Source: Termitidicoccus mucosus
GTDB taxonomy: Bacteria; Verrucomicrobiota; Verrucomicrobiia; Opitutales; Opitutaceae
Direction: 5' to 3'
Length of the DNA: 64,000 bases
Assembly (NCBI RefSeq): GCF_038725785.1
Contig: NZ_CP109796.1
Coordinates: forward strand, 5,456,001-5,520,000
Notes under the pieces: model-generated
Databases searched by the model: none
Told to the model about the DNA's origin: nothing
What the model saw: the letters and a program-made list of their open reading frames with translations, nothing else
Position numbers and translations under genes: made by a program
In this document: positions 9,274 through 17,341 of the stretch, in pieces
Layout of the letters: each line of letters begins with the position of its first letter
Numbering within the stretch: position 1 is the first letter of the stretch

Positions 9274-11119
9274 TTTCGTTCGGAGAGTTTTGGGAGCTTT
9301 GCCGCACCATCGATCACCTCGTCGGGCGAGGTATCTTTCTCGATCACTTCGCTGCCGCGCACATCCCAGTGCTGGACGTGTTTGTAGACTATGGTCTTGC
9401 CCTTGAGCAAAGCGCCGTGGCGACGGCAGAACTCTTCGAGCTTGTTCTTGTGGTCGATGAGCTCGACGCAGAGGGTCAGGTTCGGGTTCGAAGTCTCGAC
9501 GCCCTCTGCCTGGACGTTGCCACCGTTGGTGAAACCGTAGTGCGTCATAAACGCGGCGGCGTTGTTCAGTCCGGCGGCTTTCGCGGCCTTGATGATTTCC
9601 CGATAGATGGGCCTGGCGTTGAGTTTGTCCCAAAAGCCCTTGGCCGGAAGCCGGTCGCGGGGCGTGAGGTAGATGCGGATTTTACCGATCTCGCGGGTGA
9701 CGATATGGTGGCTTTTCATGTTTTCGTGGTTGAAGGAGTCTTCGCTTAAGAACGGCAGCCGCTCGGCGAAGGCGGACAAGATCGGAGCCGAGGCTTCGCC
9801 GCGCAATTCGCGCAGTTCGCGCAGCGTGAGATCGGGAGGCAGCGAAGCGCGGTTCTTCTTCGGCACACCGAGACGTTGCGCCATGTAGATGCCGGAGTGT
9901 CCGCTGAAGTAATATGCGACGAAGCACGCGACTCCGAAATAGAGTGTGTAGTGCGCACCGAAGAGTTCGATGCCCATGATCGTGCAGGCCAGCGGCGTAT
10001 TGGTCGCACCGGCGAACACAGCGATAAAGCCGAGTCCGGCGAAAAGATCGACCGGAGCACCGAGGAATGCAGCGAGGGTGTTTCCAAGCGCAGCGCCGAT
10101 GAAAAACAGCGGAGTGACTTCGCCGCCCTTGAATCCGGCTGCGAGCGTCACCGCCGTGAACAGCAGCTTCCACCACCAACTCCATGGCGTGGCACCGCCC
10201 TCTTTGAAGGCCGAAAGCAGCGTCACGGACTCGGGCGTGCGTCCGTGCACGCCGAGCCCAAGGTAGTCGTGCGTGCCAGCGAGATAGACGAGCCCGATCA
10301 CCAACGCTCCGCCCAATGCGGCACGAAGCGGCGCTGACGGCGCGATCTTCTTGAGGCCGTATTGCAGACCGTGCGTCAGCTCCGCGAAGAGTTTGGCCGT
10401 GAGACCAAACGCCATCGCGGCAAGCACGACCTTGGCGAGGAGGGGGCCATCGAACGTCGCATGGAGGCTCGCGCCGTCGGCTATCCCGATGTGGTAAATC
10501 GAGTGATGAAGGCCCCACGCCGAGCAAGTGAAGTCACCGACCATGCTGGCGACGAGCACGGGATGAGCGCGTCGTATTGCAGGCGCCCGATGACGAGTAC
10601 CTCCATCGCGAAGATCGCACCGGTGAGCGGCGTTCCGAAAACCGAACCAAATCCTGCCGCCACGCCGGCCATGAGCAGCACGCGCATGTTCTCCGTGCCG
10701 AACCGGCAAAGGCGACCGTAGGCGCTCGCCAGGCTTCCGCCCATCTGCACGGCCGTGCCTTCGCGGCCTGCCGAACCACCAAACAGATGCGTGGCGAGTG
10801 TGCTCACGAGAATCAGTGGAGCCATGCGCGAGGGCACGCCGCCGCCGGGTTCGTGAATCTGATCGATGATGAGGTTGTTGCCGCCCTCGGCGGATTTGCC
10901 CACCCGCTGGTAGATCCAACCGACTACGAGGCCCGCCACCGGCAGCAGGATCAGCAGCCCCTCATGTTGCCAATGGAGGTGTGTCACCGCGTCCAGCGAC
11001 CAAAGGAACAGCGCACTCGCCGAACCGGAAAGGATGCCCACCGGGATAACGAGCAACGTCCAGAGAAGGAGCTGTCGCAGGCTTAGGCAGTGTTCCCGAA
11101 TATCGAACAACGACTTCAC
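9270..11119 (-). pseudogene. CLC-F fluoride/proton antiporter fused to a C-terminal DUF190 domain, frameshifted
   Basis: The gene starts with GTG 11119 (GTGA overlap with the DUF190 gene, AAGGA 9 nt upstream). The first frame carries [20 protein letters not shown] and [25 protein letters not shown] in place of the GKxGP filter is the mark of fluoride-specific CLC-F (EriC-F) proteins. At about 10560-10562 the reading moves to another frame, YDALIP to [13 protein letters not shown]; adding one C to the CCC run restores it. The second half has KGGEVTPLFFIGAALGNTLA and GATNTPLACTIMGIELFG. There is no stop at the CLC end: from about 9719 the frame runs into a 149-aa DUF190-like domain (IRIYLTPRDRL to YREIIKAAKAAGLNNAAAF), ending at TGA 9272-9270. 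Intact, the product would be about 616 aa. Confidence 0.85.
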
Positions 11120-11481
11120 GACGCGGCGTCCTTCTTCTTTGTCGCGCCGTTCTCATGGCGGTAGTGAATCACGCGGACCTTTTCGAGGGTGACGAGTCCG
11201 CCGCCCATCATGGTGTCCAGAATCGGCAGGAAGGCATTGATCTTCGCCTCATCGTCGACGATCTCGACGATGATTGGCAGATCGCCGGAGAGCCGCAGGA
11301 TCTTTGCCGTGCGCAGACGACTCGCCGCACCAAATCCCATCGGGCTGCGGAGTACGGTCGCACCGGCTAGGCCGGTTTCGCGAACCTTAAGCACGATGGC
11401 TTCGTAGAGCGGTTGTCCCTCGTGGCGGTCGGATTCGCCGATAAAAATGCGTAGGAGTGTGGATTCGGTCGGGATCTGCAT
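11116..11481 (-). CDS. DUF190 (PII-like) protein
   Basis: A 121-aa protein. ATG 11481 is chosen because GAAGGG lies 9 nt upstream; a TTG at 11487 overlapping the fluC stop is the alternative. The DUF190 signature is clear: [20 protein letters not shown], then [20 protein letters not shown] and [19 protein letters not shown]. The family has a PII/GlnB-like ferredoxin fold and is commonly encoded next to fluC/crcB and CLC-F genes. A regulatory or metabolite-sensing role for the transporter is inferred. Its stop overlaps the GTG of the CLC-F gene. Confidence 0.9.
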   Translation of the reverse strand: MQIPTESTLLRIFIGESDRHEGQPLYEAIVLKVRETGLAGATVLRSPMGFGAASRLRTAKILRLSGDLPIIVEIVDDEAKINAFLPILDTMMGGGLVTLEKVRVIHYRHENGATKKKDAAS

Positions 11482-11483
11482 GG

Positions 11484-11882
11484 TCAAGAACCCTTCATAG
11501 TGTCAAGCCAGGCGGCGCAGAGATGCCCGAGCCACACGGCGAGGAAACAAAGTGTGAACGTACCCAGCGCGTTGGCGCCGGTTCGGAACCATTCGCCATC
11601 GCGGGCGAGGGCTAGGGTCTGGAGGCTGAACGACGAATAGGTCGTGTAGCCGCCGATAATTCCCGTCATGAGAAACTGCCGGACGGTGCCGCTCACAAGG
11701 AGGCGCCCCTCGGGAGCGGTGAACTGCGCGATAAACCCGATCAGGAACGAGCCCGAGATGTTGATCACAAACGTGCCCCAAGGGAACGTCTCGCCAAAAC
11801 GATGTGCAATCAGGCCGGAAAGCGCGAACCGCGCTACTCCACCGAGACCACTGCCGAAAAATATCCAGAAGTATAGAGACAT
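11484..11882 (-). CDS. crcB: Fluoride-specific ion channel FluC/CrcB
   Basis: A 132-aa, four-helix membrane protein of usual FluC length. Family motifs are present: GSGLGGVARFALSG (N-terminal helix), GTFVINISGSFLIGF (the GT-x-VN-x-G segment with the pore Asn), and GGYTTYSSFSLQT (the GGxTTFSTF motif with pore-lining residues). FluC forms dual-topology dimers in the inner membrane and exports fluoride. TAGGA lies about 8 nt before the ATG, and a fluoride riboswitch lies directly upstream in the leader. It is the first gene of the operon. Confidence 0.95.
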   Translation of the reverse strand: MSLYFWIFFGSGLGGVARFALSGLIAHRFGETFPWGTFVINISGSFLIGFIAQFTAPEGRLLVSGTVRQFLMTGIIGGYTTYSSFSLQTLALARDGEWFRTGANALGTFTLCFLAVWLGHLCAAWLDTMKGS

Positions 11883-11904
11883 GATGATTCCTAGGGCGTC
11901 AGTT

Positions 11905-11985
11905 CGCCGTAGGAGTCATCAGCGCCAACTTTCGTCGGGCAGTTTTCCCGCAGGAGGCGGGTTGGCAGAATCCATTACCAAAGGA
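11905..11985 (-). promoter_or_regulatory. Fluoride riboswitch (crcB motif)
   Basis: Read on the minus strand, the leader holds the two conserved blocks of the crcB motif in the right order and distance. The 5' block is GGTAATGGATTCTGCC followed by AACCCGCC, corresponding to the consensus GGNGATGGNNTNC..AACCGCC. The 3' block is GCTGATGACTCCTAC. A variable stem-loop (CTCCTGCGGG..) separates them. The 3' block ends about 27 nt before the fluC ATG, so fluoride binding probably frees the start region or prevents early termination. All genes down to 6513 appear to be controlled from here. Confidence 0.88.
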
Positions 11986-12134
11986 ATTAGCATGGGGAAT
12001 ATACGCCTCGCGGCAATTCCAAATAATAGGACAAGACAGCGCGTTCGTAGTTAGGCGAAGACAGGCGTATTCCGGTAGGTCAGAAAATACCCCGATGTTG
12101 CAATTATATGTTCAGTCCCAGAGAGAGCGAGCAC

Positions 12135-12162
12135 CCGGGCGATTTCAAAACCGATATCGCCC
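12135..12162. repeat. 8-bp inverted repeat in gene-free DNA
   Basis: CGGGCGAT (12135-12142) and ATCGCCCG (12155-12162) can form a stem with a 12-nt loop. It lies between the fluoride operon leader and the autotransporter remnants. There is no T-run beside it, so terminator function is doubtful. Otherwise 12050-12370 shows no gene. Confidence 0.3.
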
Positions 12163-12374
12163 GAGGATGCTGTTATCAGCGCCAGTTTGTCCTTAAGTCC
12201 TAAGCCCATATGACTTTGGTAAATGATTGGTGAATATATTAATGCATATGTATGTAAATGTTGGACGGTGCTTTTTGATCTCCATTGCGCGCCATAGTCC
12301 CACCAAGGGCAATGTTACCAACAAGACGTGAGACACTCGCCAGATGAATTTGCCGCCCAGCCCGGCGGCATTTC

Positions 12375-12482
12375 ATGAGGGCGGAAGGCTGACGGGTGGC
12401 GCTTGGCGCGGGTGCAGCCTGTTGGGTCAACGACCTTAGTCAGGTGTATCTGGATTACGAATACGGCAGGACCTCCGTCTTG
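12375..12482 (+). pseudogene. Autotransporter barrel C-terminal remnant (copy 1)
   Basis: One frame reads RVALGAGAACWVNDLSQVYL and then DYEYGRTSV, after an in-frame stop. It aligns by eye with the end of the intact autotransporter at 44138-47938 (RIEAGAGGSYIINPKTQVYL, EYEYAKADT). It is therefore the last beta-strands of a decayed type V secretion barrel. The rest of the gene is missing or unrecognisable. A bidirectional terminator hairpin lies about 80 nt downstream. Confidence 0.6.
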
Positions 12483-12559
12483 AAAAGCCCCTGGTGTTTC
12501 CACTAGAAAAACGCGGAACGGCCTCCTTGCGGGCACGTTTTTAAAACGAATAATAAAAA

Positions 12560-12583
12560 CCCCGCCCAAGAGGCGGGGTTTTT
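12560..12583. terminator. Bidirectional Rho-independent terminator
   Basis: The arms CCCCGCC (12560-12566) and GGCGGGG (12572-12578) pair perfectly around the loop CAAGA. TTTTTA follows on the plus strand and a matching A-run precedes it, so it can work in both directions. It lies after the first autotransporter remnant and probably belonged to that gene. Confidence 0.8.
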
Positions 12584-12626
12584 ATTCACGGAAGCACGGA
12601 TGGAGTTTCGAGACCTCGCCGGACAA

Positions 12627-12943
12627 CCTCCGCCTCCAGGTCAAGCCGGACAGTCTCCGCTCCGCGTAATACCGCGCCCTGGTGCGCTTCGGCCGCCAGA
12701 TGGCAGCCGCTGGCATTCCTATGGCAAGTTCGGCGCGGCTGCGGTCGATTCGACTGGCGGCATGCTGCATGCCCACGACAAGCACCTCTCCCCGACCTAC
12801 GACGGGAAGCGGGTGGAGTTCGGCGTGGGTGCGAGCTACCGCATAACGACTTAAGCCAAATGTATCTGGACTACGAATACGCCACAGCCCGGTATTACAA
12901 GCGCCCCTGAAGTATCAACCTCGGCTACCGCAAACGTTGGTAA
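12627..12943 (+). pseudogene. Autotransporter barrel C-terminal remnant (copy 2), frameshifted
   Basis: Pieces in different frames line up with the barrel of the intact autotransporter. LQVKPDSLRSA..YRALVRFG matches VDLEAANSAQYRAQMRFG. SRWHSYGKFGAAAVDSTGG matches RFHPYGKLAGVYVATSGG. YDGKRVEFGVGASYRIT matches FDGMRIEAGAGGSYII. LSQMYLDYEYATARYYKRP and SINLGYRKRW-stop match the terminal strands ending in GYRRAW-stop. At least two frameshifts and internal stops separate them. This is a second decayed copy directly after the first one and the terminator. Confidence 0.7.
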
Positions 12944-13065
12944 ACGAAGGCCATGCAATCCCATATGGTATTTGCTGAAATCCCGGAGTGGCATGGTAGG
13001 TTACATTTTTGTTGATTTGGGATGGGACGTGACTTGGCCGAGTTGCGGTGAATTTGATGAGGATG

Positions 13066-13897
13066 TCAGAGCGAGAGCTTGGCGAAGCCTTGCCGTTGCT
13101 CCTCGGGTGGCAGGGCGGCGAGCGCCACCATCTTGTTCAGGCTGTAACGCCGCAGATCGGAGCGTTGCTTCAACTGAAGGAGGATTGCTTGGATTTCCGG
13201 CAACAGCCGCAGCATCTGGAGCGTTCGGCTGACCGTGGGCTCGGAGACTTTTTTCCGCCGCGCGAGCGCTGCATGGCTCATGTCGGGCTTGTTTTCGAGT
13301 TTGCGCTGCCAAGCTATCGCCAGATGCAAGAGATGCCGTATCGCTGGTTCTTTTCGCGTTACGGACGTCGCCGAAGCCGCTGCCAATACCTCGTTGAAAG
13401 GCGTCAGGATTCGGGTGGGGCGTTGCGAACTCCCCAAGTTCACGCGACTGTCAATGGTCATCACCCGGTGGGTGATCGGAGCGAGACGTGCCTCGCGCAC
13501 GCGGACGACGACGCGCTCCTCCATCCCCGCGACCAGTTGCGCCGCGTGAAGACGCAGCCGGATTTCGATCTGCCGGTCCTCGTCGGGCCGGACGACAGAG
13601 GACTTGGCTCGCACTTCCACACGTTCAACGCACAGACCTACCAAGTCTCTTTGCTCCTGCGGAGCCAGTTGCGGCAACAATTCGTGAAACCGGGTAAGTG
13701 CTTCCGCAAGACGGCGGGCGTCCCACCGAGTTCGTGGACTGTAAGCTCCTGCCGCAGACGCTCGCCCTCGACCATCAACTGGTCCTTATCGGCCTTGAGT
13801 GCCGTGGCTTTGGCGCGCAGTTCGTCCGTGATCGCTTCGGTCCCACCGGCGGCAATGGCTTCAATGCAGTTGGTGAGCCGACGTGTGATTTGCTTTA
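13066..13897 (-). pseudogene. Serine recombinase, C-terminal part cut off by an IS and frameshifted
   Basis: Reading away from the IS edge, KQITRRLTNCIEAIAAGGTE and ELRAKATALKADKDQLMVEG form a coiled coil. This continues in sequence from the VEDEL end of the N-terminal part beyond the IS. Near 13725 the frame shifts, and RLAEALTRFHELLPQLAPQE, RDLVGLCVERVEV and IEIRLRL follow, typical of the end of large serine recombinases. A helix-turn-helix-like tail comes last (MSHAALARRKKVSEPTVSRT). The TGA is at 13068-13066. With the IS and the frameshift the gene cannot give a full product. Between 12944 and 13065 nothing was recognised. Confidence 0.7.
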
Positions 13898-14721
13898 GGG
13901 CGTGTTAACATTAATTGCACTTGACGGTGATTTATGCGTATGAGGAGAGGAATGGAACTGACGAAGGAACACCTGGAGAGAATCAAGGACAGCCTGCCGG
14001 TGGAGCGGGGCAATGTGAGCATTGATGTGCTGAGCTTTCTAAACGGGGTGCTGTATGTGGCGGAGAACGGGTGCAAATGGAGGAGATTGCCGGAGAGGTT
14101 TGGGAACTGGCACACGATCTACACGCGGATGAATCGCTGGAGCAAAAGCGGAGTATGGGACCGGGTGTTCGAGCGGCTGCAGAAGGAAGGGCTGGTGCAT
14201 CTGGAGCTGAAGGTGGTGTCGCTGGACAGTACCAGCGTGAAGGTCCACCCCGATGGGACCGGGGCGGAGAAAAAAACGGGCCTCAGGCGATCGGCAAATC
14301 ACGAGGAGGCCGGAACACCAAGATTCATCTGGCTGCCGCGAATGATGTCCATGCCCTCGGCTTCCGCCTCTCGCCCGGGCAGAACGGCGACGGACCCGAG
14401 GGACGCGAGCTGATTGGCGAGTTGGGATGCCCGAGGCATGGATGCGCCCTGGCCATGGACATGGCCTACGAAGGCAACGAAACCCGCGGCTTGGCCTGCC
14501 TGCTCGGCTTCAAGCCTGTCGTCCCGCCCAACCCGTTGCGTCGAAAACCCTGGAAACTCAACCAGGCACTTTACCGCCAGCGCAACCACGTCGAGCGCCT
14601 CTTCCGCCGCATCAAGGGCTTCCGTCGCGTCTTCACCCGCTACGACAAGCTCGATGTCCTCTTCCGCTCTTTCGTCTCCTTCGCTCTCTCTTGGCTACTC
14701 CTCAATAGTGCTAACAGGTCC
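13898..14721 (+). mobile_element. IS5-family (IS427-like) insertion sequence, 824 bp
   Basis: The ends are imperfect inverted repeats, GGGCGTGTTAACA on the left and GGACCTGTTAGCA (complement) on the right. They are flanked by a TA dinucleotide on each side (13896-13897 and 14722-14723), the target duplication expected for this group. The length and the two-frame transposase fit. It sits inside a serine recombinase gene whose two halves join across it when one TA is removed. Confidence 0.85.
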
Positions 14722-14724
14722 TAG
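13934..14724 (+). CDS. IS5-family transposase, two frames joined by frameshift at an A7 run
   Basis: The first frame (ATG 13934, or ATG 13952 preceded by AGGAG) gives the DUF4096-like N-terminus: LSFLNGVLYVAENGCKWRRL, PERFGNWHTIYTRMNRW. It ends in the catalytic LDSTSVKVHPDGTG region (first Asp of the DDE triad). At the seven A residues 14270-14276 a -1 shift enters the second frame: IGKSRGGRNTKIHLAAA, then the second Asp in AMDMAYEGNE, then RNHVERLFRRIKGFRR with the Glu of the E-x6-R block. The stop TAG (14722-14724) is built from the flanking target TA plus a host G. Programmed frameshifting or transcript slippage at poly-A is common in this family. Confidence 0.85.
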
Positions 14725-15894
14725 CTCGTCCTCGACTTCGCCGATGCGCCTCCGCAATTCCGTGCGGGTGTTTTGTGTGCACCGCTTCGTGCCGTTGATC
14801 GTGCATTGCACGATTTCCTCACGATGGCCCATGGCCGTCATCAAGCCAAAGACAGCATTCTCGAGCACGCCCGCCGGCAGGTGGCGAATAGGGCACATGT
14901 CCGATTTGTCCCGGTGCACGGCGCCGCAGGTGTAGTAGCGGTAAGGTCGCCCCGCCGTATCGAGTTTCCCGCCAAAATCGGGAATCATGGCGTGCTGACA
15001 GCAACCGCAGAACACGATCCCTTTGAGCAAGTGAACGTGCTTATCGCGGGCCTGCCACCGGGGGATGTCCGGTTTGAGCGACTTCGCGACAGCTGCATTT
15101 GCCCGGTCCCACAGGTCACGAGAGACCAGCGCCTCGTATTTGCCGGCAAACTCCTCACCGCGGAAACGGAGGCGGCCGAGATAGATCGGATTACGGATGA
15201 TTTTATGCAGGTGATCGGTGCGGAAACGCCGCGCGCCGACTTCCACGCGGGAGCCGTCGCGACGCTGGAACACGCGCGCCTTTGTCCGGTGGCCTTCGGC
15301 GTTCAGCGTGTTGGCAATCTCCGTGAGTGATACGAGCTGCGCTGCCGAGTCGAAGATCTTGCGCACGATCGCGGCCTCGGCCGTGTTTGCCTGTAGGGTC
15401 TGCGTGTCGCGGTTGTAATCGTAGCCAAACGGAATCTGCCCGCTGTTCCAAATGCCGCGTTCCGCTTGCAGCCGCATCTTCACGCGGACCTTTTCCGCCG
15501 TGTCGAGCCGGTGGTATTCGGCTAGGTTCGCCCGCATGTTGTTGTTGAATCTTCCCATCGCAGTCTTCTCGGAGAGATCCTCCACCGGACTTTCGAGGCG
15601 GCAGTTGTGCCGCTTCAGGAACGCGCGAAAAGACGCCCACTCGTCCGTGCTTCGCCGCATATGCTCGAATTTGTAGATCAGCACCACTTCGGCGCGCCCG
15701 GCTTCGATGTGCCGCATGAGCGCCTGCATGCCGGGCCGTTTCATTGAGCCGCCGGAATACGCCGGGTCCGGGAAAACGCCGCTCAGATAGTAGCCCTTGT
15801 GTGCGTTCCGCGCAATGTGTTGCCGCGCCAGTTCCTCCTGACTTTCGCAAGAGTCGAAGCGTCCGCCCACCTGATCAATCGTGGAAACGCGCAT
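14724..15894 (-). pseudogene. Large serine recombinase, N-terminal part interrupted by the IS
   Basis: About 390 codons from ATG 15894. The resolvase domain starts MRVSTIDQ (nucleophile Ser4) and has AYSGGSMKRPGMQALMR. The recombinase domain contains GIWNSGQIPFGYDYN and HKIIRNPIYLGRLRFRGEEF. The zinc ribbon is GIVFCGCCQHAM and YRYYTCG. Odd points: the usual first beta-strand lies in frame upstream (VPVAIS) but has no start codon. The canonical DRLxR pair reads EHMRR, so the first conserved Arg is lost. Coding is cut at VEDEL by the IS at 14721 and resumes at 13897. It is probably the integrase of the neighbouring conjugative element or of another lost island, and is inactive. Confidence 0.75.
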
Positions 15895-16065
15895 GGAGAT
15901 CGCGACCGGAACCGGGCGGCCTCCAAGGCGGAAAACTTCGGGTGGGGATCGTCTGCATAAAACCTCCAGGATCTTTTGGAAGGCGATCCACTTGGCCTCG
16001 GCCCTGATGATGTTCGTTTGAGTATCGAAACACTCGCAGAACAGACGGGAAATTTCAGGCCGACG

Positions 16066-16236
16066 TATCTTTCACGATCCCGGCGAAAAACGCGCTTTTG
16101 CCCAAATTCGGGCAGCTCTTATAACCAAAATCGGACTTTTGAGTCAGATCGTGAAAGATAGGCGTTTTTTGTTTCCTCACTGTTATCAACGAGTTAGCGT
16201 CCATCTTTCACGATCTCGGTTTTGGTCCGATTTTCG
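16066..16236. repeat. Inverted and direct repeats around ATCTTTCACGATC
   Basis: ATCTTTCACGATC occurs forward at 16067-16079 and 16203-16215, and inverted at 16148-16160. The middle and right copies belong to a longer imperfect inverted repeat. AAAATCGGAC..GATCGTGAAAGAT (16127-16159) faces its complement at about 16203-16236, with roughly 43 nt between. The block lies between the recombinase start and a tRNA 3' fragment, where a recombinase binding or crossover site would be expected. Function is inferred from place only. Confidence 0.5.
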
Positions 16237-16243
16237 ATTAAGA

Positions 16244-16267
16244 TGGCGTCCCCACGGGGATTCGAAC
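16244..16267 (-). other. tRNA 3'-end fragment (putative attachment site remnant)
   Basis: On the minus strand the sequence GTTCGAATCCCCGTGGGGAC followed by GCCA is the T-psi-C loop, 3' side of the T stem, acceptor strand and encoded CCA of a tRNA. The 5' side of the T stem is not there (GGACAGC replaces the needed CGGGG), so this is not a complete tRNA gene. Such 24-nt tRNA ends are left by integrative elements that use tRNA genes as attB. No second copy was found in the window. Confidence 0.6.
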
Positions 16268-16382
16268 GCTGTCCTGACTTTTTGCTATGTTGCCGAAAGA
16301 TCGGGACTTAGTTGATTGTTAATGGTTTAAAACGTGAAAATGAGAGCACGATGATGCTGAAAAGTGAAGCAAAAAACATCAT

Positions 16383-16404
16383 TTTGGGCAACATTTGGGC
16401 AACA
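16383..16404. repeat. Tandem 11-bp direct repeat
   Basis: TTTGGGCAACA occurs twice head to tail (16383-16393 and 16394-16404), in AT-richer DNA between the tRNA fragment and the toxin gene. It could be an iteron-like or slippage repeat. No gene is seen in 16268-16492. Confidence 0.4.
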
Positions 16405-16492
16405 TTTTGATTTGCCGATCAAGTATCCAAGTTTTGGATGTAAATTTGCGATGATCATCATATGCCTACTCTTACGATGTACGCAACATCGC

Positions 16493-17341
16493 TCACGACT
16501 CAATCGCCTGCAGGAGCATTCGGCCGGCGAATTGCGTGTCTTGCTGCACCTGCAGGCGGCGAAGCCTGATATCGTCGGTGTCCGAGGTCCGCGGCGCGCC
16601 GAACACAAAATGGGCGGCCTTTATCGGAGCGGGTCCAGACTCATCGCCGAACAATTCTTCCAGCGCGGTGCGGGCGTCCGCGAATGCGGGATTTTTCGCT
16701 TTTGATTCGCGTGCAAATGACTCCACTGCGGCCTGCGTGCCCCCATCATAGTGCAGCAGGGTGTAGAGCAGATCGAAGACGTCCTTGCCTTGCTGCCGGT
16801 GCAGGAAAGCGCGGAGCTTCAAAACAAGAAACGCCCCGGCATCGCAGACGCGGGCCGTCATTTTTTGACGGGCGCCGAAAAGATCGGCGCCCTCGATGGG
16901 AATCTGGCGAGCCGTGGCGAGCGCGCGAACCACGCCGGGCATCACGCTTGCCGACACATCATCCACCATGCGGGTGCCGCGAGGGCTGTCCCCGTCCTCG
17001 ACCAAAAAATCAACATAGAGTGTGAATCCGCCGCATGCCTTTTCAAAACGCCCGCGTTGCTTTTCGCTCGGACGAAAACCTTGTGCGCGCAAGTCCGAGG
17101 AGAGCGTGCCGTATTGGCCGGCAGTTGCGCCCAGCGCCACGCCGAAGTCCACGTCAAGCGTCGCCGGATGCGGCAACGCTGCGTCACCTGTCGGATGCTT
17201 GCAGATATAGTGGGGAACGAGTCCGCCCAGGAGCACGAGATCGTCGTGATAACTGCCCAAGGCAGACCACACCGTAAGAAAGGCCGGATGGGTTTGTGCG
17301 ACTGCGCGGGGGTCGTATTCGCCATAGGTTTCGTATTTCAT
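16493..17341 (-). CDS. AbiEii/AbiGii-like nucleotidyltransferase toxin
   Basis: A 282-aa protein. ATG 17341 overlaps the TGA of the upstream antitoxin gene (ATGA). The nucleotidyltransferase core is visible as LVLLGGLVPHYICKHP (the GG motif) followed by PATLDVDFGVAL (the DxD metal pair). A helical region follows, ending with LRAFLHRQQGKDVFDLLYTL, the conserved K-D-xxD segment of the AbiEii/MenT branch. AbiE pairs are type IV toxin-antitoxin systems that stabilise mobile elements and can abort phage infection. The place at one end of the conjugative module fits a cargo or maintenance role. Confidence 0.75.
   Translation of the reverse strand: MKYETYGEYDPRAVAQTHPAFLTVWSALGSYHDDLVLLGGLVPHYICKHPTGDAALPHPATLDVDFGVALGATAGQYGTLSSDLRAQGFRPSEKQRGRFEKACGGFTLYVDFLVEDGDSPRGTRMVDDVSASVMPGVVRALATARQIPIEGADLFGARQKMTARVCDAGAFLVLKLRAFLHRQQGKDVFDLLYTLLHYDGGTQAAVESFARESKAKNPAFADARTALEELFGDESGPAPIKAAHFVFGAPRTSDTDDIRLRRLQVQQDTQFAGRMLLQAIES

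Noticed and set aside
16267-16330. Complete tRNA gene around the T-loop fragment
   Set aside because: The 5' side of the T stem and any anticodon arm are missing; only the 3' end matches a tRNA.
16383-16404. CRISPR-like array
   Set aside because: There are only two 11-bp units with no spacer between them; this is a tandem repeat, not a CRISPR.
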